A DNA stretch of 64,000 nucleotides from Fumia xinanensis (GCF_014384905.1 NZ_JACRSV010000002.1:597840-661839); one strand, 5' to 3'. Positions 1 to 8,289 are shown, counted from the stretch's first letter. Made by a program: numbers and translations. Notes: generated by a model from the sequence alone, not told the origin.

Positions 1-1
1 C

Positions 2-715
2 TTTGTTTGGTGCAATAAGCAGGAATTGGTTTCGAAGGACGGCAAATACAGCTTTGTGATGCCTGCTCAGGATGTGAGAATTTACGCTTACTTCATCTAC
101 ATGGGCGGCTCCATCGGCGGAGGTTCTTCTGGCGGCGGAAGCAGCAAACCTTCGAAACCCGTGAAACCCACCGAGCCCACCTGGGAAGAGGTTGACGGCG
201 TCTGGAAACTCAAAGGCACTGACGGCGAATACCTGACCGGCTGGCAGAAGGTTGACAGCAAGTGGTACTATCTGGGCACCGATGGCGTACGCGCTACCGG
301 CTGGCAGAAGGTTGACAACAAGTGGTACTATCTGAAATCCGACGGCGTGATGGCGACAGGCTGGCTCAAACTGGGCAACATCTGGTACTATCTGAACGCA
401 GGCGGCGTCATGCAGACCGGCTGGCTCTACAACGGAGGCGTATGGTACTACCTCTACAGCTGGGGCGGCATGGCTAACACCAGTTGGGTACAGATAGGCA
501 ATACCTGGTACTACTTCAGAGGCAACGGCGCTATGTTTACCGGCTGGCTCCAGCAGGGTACCACCTGGTATTACCTGAAAGACAGCGGCGCAATGGCGAC
601 CGGCTGGAACTGGGTAGGAAACAAATGCTACTACTTTAACGCCAGCGGCAAAATGGCGCAGAACACCACCGTAGGCGGCTACAAGTTAGACGCTTCCGGC
701 GCATGGGTGAAATAA
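2..715 (+). CDS. Cell-wall-binding repeat surface protein, C-terminal part (5' end outside window)
   Basis: The reading frame is open from the window edge, so only the last 237 codons are visible. The first ~30 residues (ending in YSFVMPAQDVRIYAYF) look like the end of an InlB/Flg_new-type bacterial repeat domain. A Gly/Ser linker and a Pro/Lys stretch (SKPSKPVKPTEP) follow, then seven tandem repeats of about 20 residues built on [T/S]GW...WYYL. These repeats are typical of choline-binding/cell-wall-binding repeats (CW_binding_1), which hold secreted proteins on teichoic acid or other wall polymers. One repeat has Cys-Tyr-Tyr instead of Trp-Tyr-Tyr. The gene ends just before a clear terminator. 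The large protein starting at 59085 uses the same linker and repeat style, so the two are probably members of one exported protein family. The function of the N-terminal part cannot be seen. Confidence 0.9.
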   Translation, partial: FVWCNKQELVSKDGKYSFVMPAQDVRIYAYFIYMGGSIGGGSSGGGSSKPSKPVKPTEPTWEEVDGVWKLKGTDGEYLTGWQKVDSKWYYLGTDGVRATGWQKVDNKWYYLKSDGVMATGWLKLGNIWYYLNAGGVMQTGWLYNGGVWYYLYSWGGMANTSWVQIGNTWYYFRGNGAMFTGWLQQGTTWYYLKDSGAMATGWNWVGNKCYYFNASGKMAQNTTVGGYKLDASGAWVK

Positions 716-777
716 CTGGGATTTTAGTTGTTTTCATCAATTTGCTATTTCCTTGTAACTCATAACAATCTCTTAGA

Positions 778-809
778 GAAAAAGGCTCCGAATAATCGGA
801 GCCTTTTTT
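778..809 (+). terminator. Intrinsic terminator of the wall-binding protein gene
   Basis: The inverted repeat AAAGGCTCCGA / TCGGAGCCTTT is followed by a T run, 63 bases after the stop codon. Confidence 0.85.
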
Positions 810-824
810 CATTGTGACGGCATC

Positions 825-858
825 AAAAAACAGCCCGGGAAACAGTTCCCGGGCTGTT
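825..858 (-). terminator. Intrinsic terminator of the M18 aminopeptidase gene
   Basis: The 13-base stem AACAGCCCGGGAA / TTCCCGGGCTGTT is followed on the minus strand by a run of T. It lies just after the stop at 872 and converges on the previous terminator. Confidence 0.85.
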
Positions 859-871
859 TGATGATTTCATT

Positions 872-2263
872 TTATTTTGCAAATTCACTGAAAGCGCGGT
901 AGGTGGAATACACGTCGATTTTGCCGGTCACTTCAAATGGGGAGTGCATCGACAGAACAGGGACTCCCAGGTCTACCGTGTCCACATCCAGCTCGGCGAT
1001 ATAGGCTGCCACCGTTCCGCCGCCGCCCTGGTCGACTTTGCCAAGCTCGGAGGTCTGCCAGAGCACGTCGCCGTCGATGAGCATTTTCCGCACTTCGCCC
1101 ATAAACTCGGCGGAAGCGTCGTTGGATCCGCCCTTACCCCGGGAGCCGGTGTATTTGAGCACAACGGTGCCGTAGTTTACATAGGCGCTGTTTTTCCGCT
1201 CGGACACGTCGGGGAAGGTGGGGTCGAAGGCCGCGCCTACGTCGGCGGACAGGCATTTTGATTTGCTGAGGACGGTTCTCGCCTCGATGCCGTGGGGTTT
1301 TGCCAGATCGGCGATGAAGTACTTGAGGTAGGCGCCTTTGAGGCCGGTAGCGCCGTTAGAGCCGATCTCCTCCTTGTCGGCGAAGATGGTGACGAGGGTT
1401 TTATGGGGATTTTCGGCCTCCAGCGTCGCTTCCAGCGATGTGAAGGCGCAGACCCGGTCGTCCTGGCCGTAGGAGCCCACCATGCTCCGGTCAAAGCCGA
1501 TGTCCCGGGCCTTGAAGGCGGGAACGGCCTCCAGCTCGGCGGAGAGGAAGTCGCTTTCGATGATACCGTACTTTTCGTTTAAGATGCGCATGATGTTGAG
1601 CTTTACCTTCTCGCTGGCCTCGTCGTCCTTAAAGGGGCGGGAGCCGATGAGGAGGTTTAGTTCCTCGCCCTGGATGAGCTTGGGGGCGGGGCGCTTCATC
1701 TGCTCGTCGGCAAGGTGGGGAAGCAAATCGGTGACGCAGAAAACCGGGTCGCTTTCGTCCTCTCCGATAGAGACGGTGACTTTACTCAGGTCGGATTTCA
1801 CGATGACGCCGTGGAGCGACAGGGGGATGGCGGTCCACTGGTATTTCTTGATGCCGCCGTAGTAGTGGGTCTTGAAAAGAGCCAGTTCGGCGTCCTCGTA
1901 GAGGGGGACCTGCTTTAAGTCAAGACGGGGGGAATCGATGTGGGAAGCCATGATTTTGACGCCGTTTTCCAGCGGTTCCTGGCCCATGACTGCCAAGATA
2001 AGGGATTTGTCCCGGTTTACGAAATAAACCTTGTCGCCGGGCATGTATTTGACGCCGGGCTGGAAGGGCTTATATCCCTTCTGCTCTGCCCGGGCCACGA
2101 TGTACTCCACGGCCTCCCGCTCGGTTTTGCCCCGGTTTAAAAAATTCTTGTATTCCTCGCAGAATTGGTCGGCTTTTTGCAGCGTTTCGTCGTCCATGAG
2201 AAGGCCGCCGTTTTTCTTTTTCATGAGAAGCTCTTTTTCCAGAGTGGATTCTTTTTCGCTCAT
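872..2263 (-). CDS. M18 family zinc aminopeptidase (aspartyl aminopeptidase type)
   Basis: Cytosolic zinc aminopeptidase of family M18, which removes N-terminal residues (often acidic ones) from peptides. The motifs are in the expected order: HIDSPR (metal ligands His and Asp) near residue 110, GQDDRVCA, DKEEIGSNG with the catalytic Glu pair, a later Asp in ADVGAAFDP, and SMHSPFE with the C-terminal metal His. The length of about 463 residues is normal for the family. An ATG nine bases further upstream (2272) overlaps the Shine-Dalgarno sequence AAAGGA; the ATG at 2263, giving MSEKESTLEK, has correct spacing and is preferred. The gene is last in a minus-strand block with coaE, Sua5 and prfA and has its own terminator. 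Confidence 0.95.
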   Translation of the reverse strand: MSEKESTLEKELLMKKKNGGLLMDDETLQKADQFCEEYKNFLNRGKTEREAVEYIVARAEQKGYKPFQPGVKYMPGDKVYFVNRDKSLILAVMGQEPLENGVKIMASHIDSPRLDLKQVPLYEDAELALFKTHYYGGIKKYQWTAIPLSLHGVIVKSDLSKVTVSIGEDESDPVFCVTDLLPHLADEQMKRPAPKLIQGEELNLLIGSRPFKDDEASEKVKLNIMRILNEKYGIIESDFLSAELEAVPAFKARDIGFDRSMVGSYGQDDRVCAFTSLEATLEAENPHKTLVTIFADKEEIGSNGATGLKGAYLKYFIADLAKPHGIEARTVLSKSKCLSADVGAAFDPTFPDVSERKNSAYVNYGTVVLKYTGSRGKGGSNDASAEFMGEVRKMLIDGDVLWQTSELGKVDQGGGGTVAAYIAELDVDTVDLGVPVLSMHSPFEVTGKIDVYSTYRAFSEFAK

Positions 2264-2380
2264 AACAATCATTCCTTTCAGGAAATGGGGGAGGATTTTG
2301 GCCTCTGCCCGGAAACTCCGGCGGCAGAGGCGCGGATGCGCCCCTTTTTCAGTTTAGTATATTCGTTTTTGAGCCGTTTA

Positions 2381-3547
2381 TCAGGAATAAAGGCTCTGAT
2401 ACGCTTTTTGAGCTTGTAAAACGTCGTCTACATAATCGCTGGTAGTGGGGAAGGGGATGTTTTCGAGAGTCGTTCCGTCGGAGCTGTATCGCTCGTCCTG
2501 GAGCCACTTTTTCACATTGCCCCAACCGGCGTGGTAAGCAGTGAGCGCGTTCTCCGCCGAATCGAATTCAGTAAGCAACAGGGAGAGCAGATAGGTCCCG
2601 TACCGGATGTTCACCTCCGGGTCAAATATCTCGTCGTAAGAGGCTTTTTCGCCGGCGGGCATCTTGGAGTTCACCCAGTCAAAAGTCTCCTCGGTGATCT
2701 GCATGAGGCCCTTAGCGTCGGCCTTGGAGACGACGTTTGGGCGAAAACCGCTCTCGCACTTGATGACGGCGTAGACGAGATTTTCGTCCACGTTGTACTC
2801 CTGGGCGCAGGCAGAAACGATTTCCTCATATTTTTGGGGATACATCTGGTGAAGCATCAGCTTGTAGGCCCCGCCGATGACGACGATGCAGGCCAGAATG
2901 ATCGCCGCCCAGATGAGCAGGTTCATCCCAGGCCCCCGTTCCTTTTTACCGCCGTCCGCACCGCTGCCCATCCGCTTTGCGATGAGCCGCCCCTGGTCGA
3001 GAAGCTCCTGTTCTGAGCCGTTGTTGCGGAGAATGTAGTCGGAGCGGAGAATGTAGAACCGGTCGTTATGCTGGGCAGACATCCGGTCCTCGGCTTCCTT
3101 GGAGGAAAGACCGTCCCGGCGCATGATCCGCTCTTTCCGTAGCTCCGGGTTTGCCAGCACCGATACCTTGCAGTCGCAGAGGCGCTGGGCGCCGCTCTCA
3201 AAGAGAGTGGGGGCATCCAAAAGAATTTTTTGTTCCCCTGCCTCCTGTAATTCCCGGATCTGCCCCTCGATCTTCTCGATGATGGGCGGATTCATCACAG
3301 CGTTTAATTTTTCCAGCTGTTCTTTATCAGAAAAGGTCTTGGCGGCTAAAAGGCGGCGGTCGAGCGTGCCGTCGGGCCGCAGGATTTCGTCTCCGAACAC
3401 GGCGCAGAGCCGCAGGAGAACGTCCGGGTCGGCGGCGACTGTCCGGGCGACTTTGTCCGCGTCGATGACGGCGTAGCCCATGTCGGCGAAAACTTTTGTC
3501 AGAGTGGACTTGCCGGCTCCGGTCTGCCCGGTGAGGCCGACGACCAC
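2381..3547 (-). CDS. coaE: Dephospho-CoA kinase fused to a membrane-anchored SLT lytic transglycosylase
   Basis: One uninterrupted frame encodes two normally separate proteins. Residues 1 to ~198 are CoaE, which phosphorylates dephospho-CoA in the last step of CoA synthesis: P-loop GQTGAGKST, DADKVAR, and the lid region with RRDGLSSKEAEDRM. After a basic linker (GGKKERGPGMN) comes one membrane segment (LLIWAAIILACIVVIGGAYK, ~211-230). It is followed by a soluble-lytic-transglycosylase domain with catalytic Glu in IKCESGF, then AKGLMQI and AYHAGWGNV, which cleaves peptidoglycan outside the membrane. The topology (kinase inside, SLT outside) is consistent. The GTG at 3547 has no ribosome site at proper distance. 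GGAGG at 3576-3580 lies seven bases before an in-frame CTG at 3566-3568, which would add MSQKKKE; a CTG start is therefore possible. The fusion may be real, or the linker Met may be an internal start for the SLT part. Confidence 0.88.
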   Translation of the reverse strand: MVVGLTGQTGAGKSTLTKVFADMGYAVIDADKVARTVAADPDVLLRLCAVFGDEILRPDGTLDRRLLAAKTFSDKEQLEKLNAVMNPPIIEKIEGQIRELQEAGEQKILLDAPTLFESGAQRLCDCKVSVLANPELRKERIMRRDGLSSKEAEDRMSAQHNDRFYILRSDYILRNNGSEQELLDQGRLIAKRMGSGADGGKKERGPGMNLLIWAAIILACIVVIGGAYKLMLHQMYPQKYEEIVSACAQEYNVDENLVYAVIKCESGFRPNVVSKADAKGLMQITEETFDWVNSKMPAGEKASYDEIFDPEVNIRYGTYLLSLLLTEFDSAENALTAYHAGWGNVKKWLQDERYSSDGTTLENIPFPTTSDYVDDVLQAQKAYQSLYS

Positions 3548-3571
3548 TTCTTTTTTCTTCTGTGACAGGAA

Positions 3572-3800
3572 AATCCCTCCTTTGTGGGAGCCGCTCCGCT
3601 ATGGGAGCTATGAAAGGCCGGAATCCGGCGCGAATGTTTGTTGAAACAGAGGGGCCATCTGCCCACAGGATTCCGTCAATGGTTTGGCAATTCCGCGGGC
3701 GGAGCGTAAATCTAATGCGGCAGCGTTTGATTTTGACCCGCCCCTACAATAAATGAAAATCCCCATAGGGCAGGGGTATCACCCCCTACAGGCGTTCGGG
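3572..3800. repeat. Intergenic spacer with GC-rich hairpin repeats
   Basis: The spacer between Sua5 and coaE holds no gene. It contains the motif CCCGCCCCTACA (3732-3745), seen again around 20807-20995 and 8655, and an imperfect inverted repeat CCCCATAGGG...CCCCCTA. It looks like a member of a dispersed intergenic repeat family of this genome. Confidence 0.5.
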
Positions 3801-4829
3801 TCAGACGGGATTTCCGTCCTTGCCGACAACGGTGAAGCCCGCCGCCCGCAGCAGCCGGTTGTACACCGCCAAGCCGATGCCGTCTTTCTGCGGCGCGCGG
3901 ACATAAACGGTTTTGGCCCCCAGCTCGTCACAGCGGCGCAGACTGTCAAAGAGTACCTTTGCCTGGGACGGCTGGTCATCCTGAACGCCGAAAGAGAGGG
4001 TGGGAACCTGTAACAACGCTTCCTCCCCGTCGAAAACCATGGCGTAGACGCCGTTTTCCCGCCGGGCGTTGACAAATGAGGCGAAATCGGGAAGTGGAGC
4101 GTCTACGATAATCACCTTGGCTTTGGGAGAGTAGTGCTTATACTTCATGCCGGGAGAGGCGGCTTTCGTCCCCTCGTCCAGCTGATGGAGCACCCCGTCG
4201 TCGATTTCCACCGGAGCGTAAGCCCGGAGCTGCTCCGCGGTGATCCCGCCGGGCCGCAGCAGCCGAATTCTGTCCTCCATGACGGCAATGACGGTGGACT
4301 CTAAGCCCACGGCGCACGCACCGCCGTCGATGATCAGGGGGATTTTGCCCTGTAAGTCGTCGTATACATGGGAGGCCCTCGTGGGGCTGGGACTGCCGGA
4401 CAGGTTGGCGCTGGGGGCGGCTAAGGGCAGGCCGCTCTCTCTGATAATCGCCTGGGCCGCCGGGTGGGCGGGGAAGCGGATGCCCACAGTGGGGAGGCCC
4501 GCCGTCACCTCGTCGGAGAGGCAGGTAGCTTTGGGGAGCACCATGGTCATGGGGCCGGGCCAGAAGGCCTTTGCCAGCTCGTAGGTAAGCTCCGGAGGGT
4601 TACTGGTCAGCGTTTCCATCATCGATAGGTCACAGATGTGGACGATGAGGGGATTGTCCTGAGGGCGGCCCTTGGCGGCGAAAATTTTTCGCACTGCCGC
4701 AGGATTTAAAGCGTCCGCCGCCAGCCCGTAAACCGTTTCGGTGGGGAGGCCGATGAGTGAGCCTTCCTTTAAAAGGGCGGCGGCCCGGGCGATGCTTTCC
4801 GGGGAGGCGGGGAGAAGCTGGGTTTCCAT
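3801..4829 (-). CDS. sua5: L-threonylcarbamoyladenylate synthase (Sua5/YwlC type)
   Basis: Makes threonylcarbamoyl-AMP from threonine, bicarbonate and ATP, the first step of the t6A tRNA modification at position 37. The N-terminal YrdC domain (~1-200) has the nucleotide-binding signatures GLPTETVYGLAADA, KGRPQDNPLIVH, FWPGPMT and APSANLSGSPSPT. The C-terminal extension (~225-340, SPGMKYKHYSPKA onwards) is the Sua5 domain, so this is the long Sua5 form rather than short TsaC. An upstream ATG at 4841 overlaps the ribosome site AAAGGA, so METQLLPAS at 4829 is the better start. It is downstream of prfA in the same direction, an order common in Firmicutes. Confidence 0.95.
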   Translation of the reverse strand: METQLLPASPESIARAAALLKEGSLIGLPTETVYGLAADALNPAAVRKIFAAKGRPQDNPLIVHICDLSMMETLTSNPPELTYELAKAFWPGPMTMVLPKATCLSDEVTAGLPTVGIRFPAHPAAQAIIRESGLPLAAPSANLSGSPSPTRASHVYDDLQGKIPLIIDGGACAVGLESTVIAVMEDRIRLLRPGGITAEQLRAYAPVEIDDGVLHQLDEGTKAASPGMKYKHYSPKAKVIIVDAPLPDFASFVNARRENGVYAMVFDGEEALLQVPTLSFGVQDDQPSQAKVLFDSLRRCDELGAKTVYVRAPQKDGIGLAVYNRLLRAAGFTVVGKDGNPV

Positions 4830-4960
4830 AAAAAAGGTCATTCCTTTCTGGGAATCGGGGTAAAATCACTGGAAAGCGAAAATACTTTACAGTTGAAAAA
4901 TGGCTTGATACAGGGATTTTTTGAGTCTTCCCAAAAATCCTGCGTCAAAGGAGAAGGGCC

Positions 4961-6037
4961 TCAGCTTTCGGCCTGAGCGGCCAGCAGTTCCGCCTGATGG
5001 GCGGTGATGAGGGCGTCGATCACTTCGTCGATGTTGCCGTTTAAGAAATCCTCCAGCCTATAGATGGTCAGGCCAATGCGATGGTCACTGATGCGGCCCT
5101 GGGGGTAGTTGTAGGTGCGGATCCGCTCGGAGCGGTCGCCGGTGCCCACCTGGCTTTTGCGCTCGGCGGCGACGGCGGCTTCCTGTTCCCGGACCTTGGC
5201 TTCGTAGAGGCGGGAGCGGAGCACCTTCATGGCCTTTTCCTTGTTCTTCATCTGGCTGCGCTCGTCCTGGCACTCCACCACCACCCCGGTGGGCAGGTGG
5301 GTGATGCGGATGGCGGACTCGGTCTTGTTGACGTGCTGGCCGCCCGCGCCGCTGGAACGGTAAGTGTCGATCTGGAGGTCCACGGGGTTGATCTCAAATT
5401 CCACCTCTTCGGCCTCGGGGAGGACCGCCACCGTGACGGTAGAGGTGTGGACCCGGCCCTGGGTCTCGGTCTCGGGGACCCGCTGGACCCTGTGGACGCC
5501 GCTTTCGAACTTCAGGCGGGAATAGGCCCCCTCGCCGTCGATGCTGAAGGAAATTTCCTTGAAGCCGCCCAGCTCGGTGGGGTTGGCGTTAATGACTTCC
5601 ACCTTCCAGCGCTTCTGTTCGGCGTACATGGTGTACATACGGTAGAGGGAATTGACGAAAAGCGCCGCCTCCTCGCCGCCGGCGCCGCCGCGGATTTCGA
5701 CGATGACGTTTTTGTCGTCGTTGGGGTCCTTGGGGAGCAGGAGGATTTTCGCTTCCTCCTGGAGCCTGTCGATGGCGGCACGGCTCTCGTCGTACTGCTC
5801 CTGCAACAGCTCCTTAAAATCCTTGTCGAGGCCGCCGGCCTCCAGCATGGATTTTGCTTCCTCGAAGTCGTCAGAAGCCTTTTGGAGCTCCTTGTACTTC
5901 TCGACGATGGGGGTGAGGCTTTTGTATTCCTTCATAAGATCCCGATACTGGTTTTGGTCGTTGATGACATTGGGGTCCATGAGTTTTTCGTTGATTTCAT
6001 CGTAATGGTCCGCGATGAGTTTTAATTTTTCTAACAT
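4961..6037 (-). CDS. prfA: Peptide chain release factor 1
   Basis: RF1 recognises stop codons UAA and UAG and triggers peptide release on the ribosome. The peptidyl-hydrolysis motif is present (GAGGQHVNKTESA), and the codon-reading tripeptide is of the PxT class (RVPETETQG), which identifies RF1 rather than RF2 (SPF). The full-length protein of 358 residues begins with the coiled N-terminal domain. GGAGG lies six bases before the ATG. It stands between DUF951 upstream and Sua5 downstream on the minus strand. Confidence 0.98.
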   Translation of the reverse strand: MLEKLKLIADHYDEINEKLMDPNVINDQNQYRDLMKEYKSLTPIVEKYKELQKASDDFEEAKSMLEAGGLDKDFKELLQEQYDESRAAIDRLQEEAKILLLPKDPNDDKNVIVEIRGGAGGEEAALFVNSLYRMYTMYAEQKRWKVEVINANPTELGGFKEISFSIDGEGAYSRLKFESGVHRVQRVPETETQGRVHTSTVTVAVLPEAEEVEFEINPVDLQIDTYRSSGAGGQHVNKTESAIRITHLPTGVVVECQDERSQMKNKEKAMKVLRSRLYEAKVREQEAAVAAERKSQVGTGDRSERIRTYNYPQGRISDHRIGLTIYRLEDFLNGNIDEVIDALITAHQAELLAAQAES

Positions 6038-6206
6038 AAATTACCTCCAAAGATGAAAAGGGAATGTGGGATGGACGCCGGGGAACGCTTCTATAGAAAA
6101 GATAGAAGCGAAACTTATTCCAAAGAGAAAACGTCCGCGCTTTTTCAGGCAAAATACCGGTTACCGGCTTTTGGGGGCGGCGTTTCCAATGCGTTGAAAC
6201 AAAGCG

Positions 6207-6395
6207 CTAATCCTCGCCGCTTGACTCCACCCGTTTGACGCCCTTTTCCGCTTTGGAGCGGGGAATCATGATTTCGTGGCCGCATTTTTGGCAGCGGAGC
6301 TTGAAGTCCATGCCGACTCGCAGCACCGAAAAACGGTTTTCGCCGCAGGGATGGTTCTTTTTCATGATGAGGGTGTCTCCGACTTTGATATCCAT
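6207..6395 (-). CDS. DUF951 small zinc-ribbon-like protein
   Basis: A 62-residue protein with the DUF951 signature: MDIKVGD, MKKNHPCGENRF, VLRVGMDFKLRCQKCGHEIMIPR. One Cys in the HPCG turn and a CxxC pair suggest metal binding. The family is widespread in Firmicutes and often sits near translation genes; its function is not established. The ribosome site AAAGGAGGTG is strong. It is the first gene of the minus-strand block that continues into prfA. Confidence 0.93.
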   Translation of the reverse strand: MDIKVGDTLIMKKNHPCGENRFSVLRVGMDFKLRCQKCGHEIMIPRSKAEKGVKRVESSGED

Positions 6396-6450
6396 TGCGG
6401 CACCTCCTTTGCCGGATGATTGGTTATGGAAAATTTGTCCATACTTTTAT

Positions 6451-6480
6451 AGTATACCACTGTTTGGCGGCAGTTGGCAA
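6451..6480 (-). promoter_or_regulatory. Sigma-A-like promoter upstream of DUF951/prfA
   Basis: On the minus strand, TTGCCA and TATACT are separated by 18 bases, about 55 bases before the DUF951 start. Confidence 0.55.
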
Positions 6481-6862
6481 ATTTTTTTGGAAACAAATGC
6501 TGAATTTTTCAAAAACAAGAGCAATACCCTGTTTTTGGCTGGAATAACCGGGCGCAAAGGGGCGAAAATACAAATGTATCAAAGAAAGAGCGTAAAATTC
6601 GCTCAAAATAGAAAAATATAGGAAAATATGGCATGATGCGAAGTTTTGGAGCAATGAGAGAAAATGCAGTTGGCGAGAGGGGAAGCGCAGGAATACACGG
6701 TTTATTCCACATTTTGCTGCGTCCCGTGCGCTTTACGCCCGCCCAAACGGTGCTTTTGACGGAAACTACGCATGATGCGTTGTTGGGATAGGGTATGTTA
6801 TCGAATCGGCCCATTGTGGGAGCGGCAGGGGCGGCCGACTCGGGAGAGAAAGGATGAGAGGT
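6481..6862. other. AT-rich intergenic stretch with two GCATGATGCG boxes
   Basis: No gene is supported here. The perfect odd palindrome CGCATGATGCG occurs at 6769-6779, and its core GCATGATGCG occurs at 6631-6640, 138 bases upstream. The pair could be binding sites for a regulator of the gene at 6863; this is only a guess. Confidence 0.35.
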
Positions 6863-7252
6863 ATGAAGGTTTACGCGCAATTTGACAGCATCGATGAGGC
6901 GGAAAACGCCGCCCGAGACCTGCGGCGGCGTTGTGAGGGAATCAAGGCGGTGAAAATCCGCTACCGGGAAGTGGGGGAAGTGGCTCCGGATTTGCCGGTG
7001 AGCTCCTTCGCACTTTTTGACAGCGGCGATTATTCGCTGAGCGGCAACGGCGCCCACGGGGTCAGCGAAAGTTTTTCCCCGGCGGTGTATTTCGATTCGG
7101 ATTTCGCCGACGTGCCCACCCGGGAGATGCTGGACGGCCCAAGGGGCCGGGTGGACTGCTCCATGGACGTAGTGGTGGAGGATTACTCGGCCGACAGCGT
7201 GGCCCACATACTGCGGTCGGCCCACGGGAGAAAGGTGAGCATTTTAGGATAG
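6863..7252 (+). CDS. Conserved-looking hypothetical protein
   Basis: A 129-residue soluble protein without signal peptide or membrane segment. It begins MKVYAQFDSIDEAENAARDLRRR and continues with a strand-like segment (GIKAVKIRYREVG), a Gly-rich loop (GDYSLSGNGAHGVSES) and a helix near the end (YSADSVAHILRSAHGRKVSILG). The opening resembles small alpha/beta stress-type proteins that begin with an 'A-x-F-D-s-x-d-E-A-e-x-A' helix, but no family can be named. The ATG at 6854 lies in the ribosome site AAAGGATGAG, so 6863 is preferred. The following hairpin supports a separate transcript. Confidence 0.75.
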   Translation: MKVYAQFDSIDEAENAARDLRRRCEGIKAVKIRYREVGEVAPDLPVSSFALFDSGDYSLSGNGAHGVSESFSPAVYFDSDFADVPTREMLDGPRGRVDCSMDVVVEDYSADSVAHILRSAHGRKVSILG

Positions 7253-7290
7253 AAAATCTTTCTAAAAACCAGCGGACCTATGTTCAAAAG

Positions 7291-7334
7291 AAAATCCCGG
7301 CAGGCTGGAGTAATGAGCCTGCCGGGATTTTCTG
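7291..7334 (+). terminator. Terminator after the 6863 gene
   Basis: A 16-base perfect stem (AAAATCCCGGCAGGCT and its complement) with a 9-base loop. The stem ends in TTTT. Confidence 0.8.
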
Positions 7335-7349
7335 CCATAAGTAAAGCGC

Positions 7350-7381
7350 AATCCCGCGTGGGAGTTATCCCACGCGGGATT
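7350..7381 (-). terminator. Terminator of SLOG-like gene A, overlapping its stop codon
   Basis: A 14-base perfect stem, AATCCCGCGTGGGA / TCCCACGCGGGATT, with a 4-base loop. The TAA of the SLOG-like gene lies inside the arm. Confidence 0.7.
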
Positions 7382-7853
7382 AGAAATTGTCGTTTCGTTT
7401 TTTGCGGATGGCGATGTTGATGGGCCGCAGGCCGTGGTCGTAGCCGCAGCGGACAGCGGGATAGGAGCCGCCGTAGTCGTGGCCTTTGCTGAAATAGACC
7501 ATGTAGTGGGCCTGACCGACGATAAAGCGGTACAACTCCCGGCAGGAAGCGTTCGACGGGGGATAGAGGCGGTGTACTTCGTCGAAGGAAAGCCGCCACT
7601 TGCCGATGACAGCGGGGTCGTCAGAGAAGAGGACGATTTTGAAGCGGACGGTGAAAAAGTGCCGGGTGCGCAGGGTGTGGAGCGCTCGCAGGCAGGCCTG
7701 CTCAAAAGGCGCCAGGCCGCAAAACAGAAAGCGGTTGATACCGTGAACCAGGAGGGTCTCCAGCTCGTATTCGATGGTGGGCTCGTAGCCTTTGATGAGG
7801 TTTCGACGGCCGATGATGCAGCAGGTACTAATTTTTAGGATAGCGTAATCCAT
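7380..7853 (-). CDS. SLOG/DUF1273-like nucleotide-binding-type protein, paralogue A
   Basis: A 157-residue protein homologous to those at 22378 and 23304. Shared landmarks in order are TCCI-x-GR (first strand and Gly turn), GY-x-x-x-x-E-x-E, L-x-x-HG, RFLFCG followed by PFEQACL, the pattern [R/H]-[F/Y]-[L/M]-[V/F]-Y-[F/Y] (here HYMVYF), DYGG, and GLRPINIA at the end. The layout matches SLOG-type Rossmann proteins (DUF1273/YpsA-like), which are thought to bind nucleotide-derived ligands. The usual GGALGFD-type loop is replaced here by CGLAPFE, so ligand and activity are unknown. It is transcribed away from the XRE gene at 7980, and its ribosome site lies inside a copy of the CACTAATAGGAG sequence also used by that gene. 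Confidence in the fold is moderate; confidence in the paralogy is high. Confidence 0.8.
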   Translation of the reverse strand: MDYAILKISTCCIIGRRNLIKGYEPTIEYELETLLVHGINRFLFCGLAPFEQACLRALHTLRTRHFFTVRFKIVLFSDDPAVIGKWRLSFDEVHRLYPPSNASCRELYRFIVGQAHYMVYFSKGHDYGGSYPAVRCGYDHGLRPINIAIRKKRNDNF

Positions 7854-7861
7854 AAATTTAT

Positions 7862-7976
7862 TCTCCTATTAGTGATAATGTGAGGAATACGTCACATATT
7901 TGAATTAGTGATATATCATCCTCATAAAAAGCTTTAGTGAATTATCATATGTTTATAAATCACTAATAGGAGGTTT
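7862..7976. promoter_or_regulatory. Divergent control region of module A
   Basis: The 126-base gap between the SLOG-like gene and the first XRE gene holds three related TTAGTGAT/ATCACTAA sites: TATTAGTGATAA (7868-7879), ATTAGTGATATATCA (near 7904-7918) and AAATCACTAATAGGAGG (near 7957-7973). The outer two overlap the ribosome sites of the two divergent genes, so one bound repressor could block both. Confidence 0.65.
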
Positions 7977-7979
7977 TAA

Positions 7980-8222
7980 ATGAAAACTCACGAAGCAGTT
8001 GTTCGCAGGATTGTACAATTGTGCCAAATGAAAGGTACTACTCCTTACGGAATCAGTCTCATATCAGGTGTCCCTCAAGGGACGCTGAAGAGCATTTTAA
8101 ATGGAGAAAGCCAAAATCCGGGAATTGTAAATATCAAAAAGTTATGTGATGGATTTGAGATAACATTAGGTCAATTTTTCAGCACTCCTGAATTTGATGC
8201 GTTAGAACAAGAAATTGAGTAA
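7980..8222 (+). CDS. XRE-family HTH regulator A1
   Basis: An 80-residue Cro/C1-type helix-turn-helix protein: an N-terminal helix (EAVVRRIVQLCQMKG), the HTH around TPYGISLISGVPQGTLKSILNG, and the C-terminal signature GFEITLGQFFSTPEFDALEQ. It should bind the TTAGTGATATATCACTAA-type palindromes around it. It is divergent from the SLOG-like gene at 7853 and followed by a diverged duplicate of itself. AGGAGG lies six bases before the ATG. There is no effector domain, so the SLOG-like partner may supply or sense the signal; this is inference. Confidence 0.92.
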   Translation: MKTHEAVVRRIVQLCQMKGTTPYGISLISGVPQGTLKSILNGESQNPGIVNIKKLCDGFEITLGQFFSTPEFDALEQEIE

Positions 8223-8265
8223 CAGTAGATATGATACCTCTTATTTTGAATCTTAGAGTATTTCC

Positions 8266-8289
8266 TAATTAGTGATATATCACTAATTA
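8266..8289. promoter_or_regulatory. 24-bp perfect palindromic operator between the two XRE copies
   Basis: A perfect palindrome with core TTAGTGATATATCACTAA. A second partial copy (ATTAGTGATATATCATC) lies at 8304-8320. It is the best-formed example of the site that recurs in half form before each gene of module A. Confidence 0.8.

Noticed and set aside
190..700. Regular ~60-base repeats that could suggest a CRISPR array
   Set aside because: They are the coding repeats of the wall-binding domain, degenerate at DNA level and in frame. No CRISPR array was seen anywhere in the window.
5081..6025. Plus-strand frame of over 300 codons opposite prfA
   Set aside because: Shadow of a certain prfA gene; no ribosome site.
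6509..7225. Minus-strand frame opposite the 6863 gene
   Set aside because: It crosses the AT-rich spacer, lacks a ribosome site, and its composition is that of a shadow.
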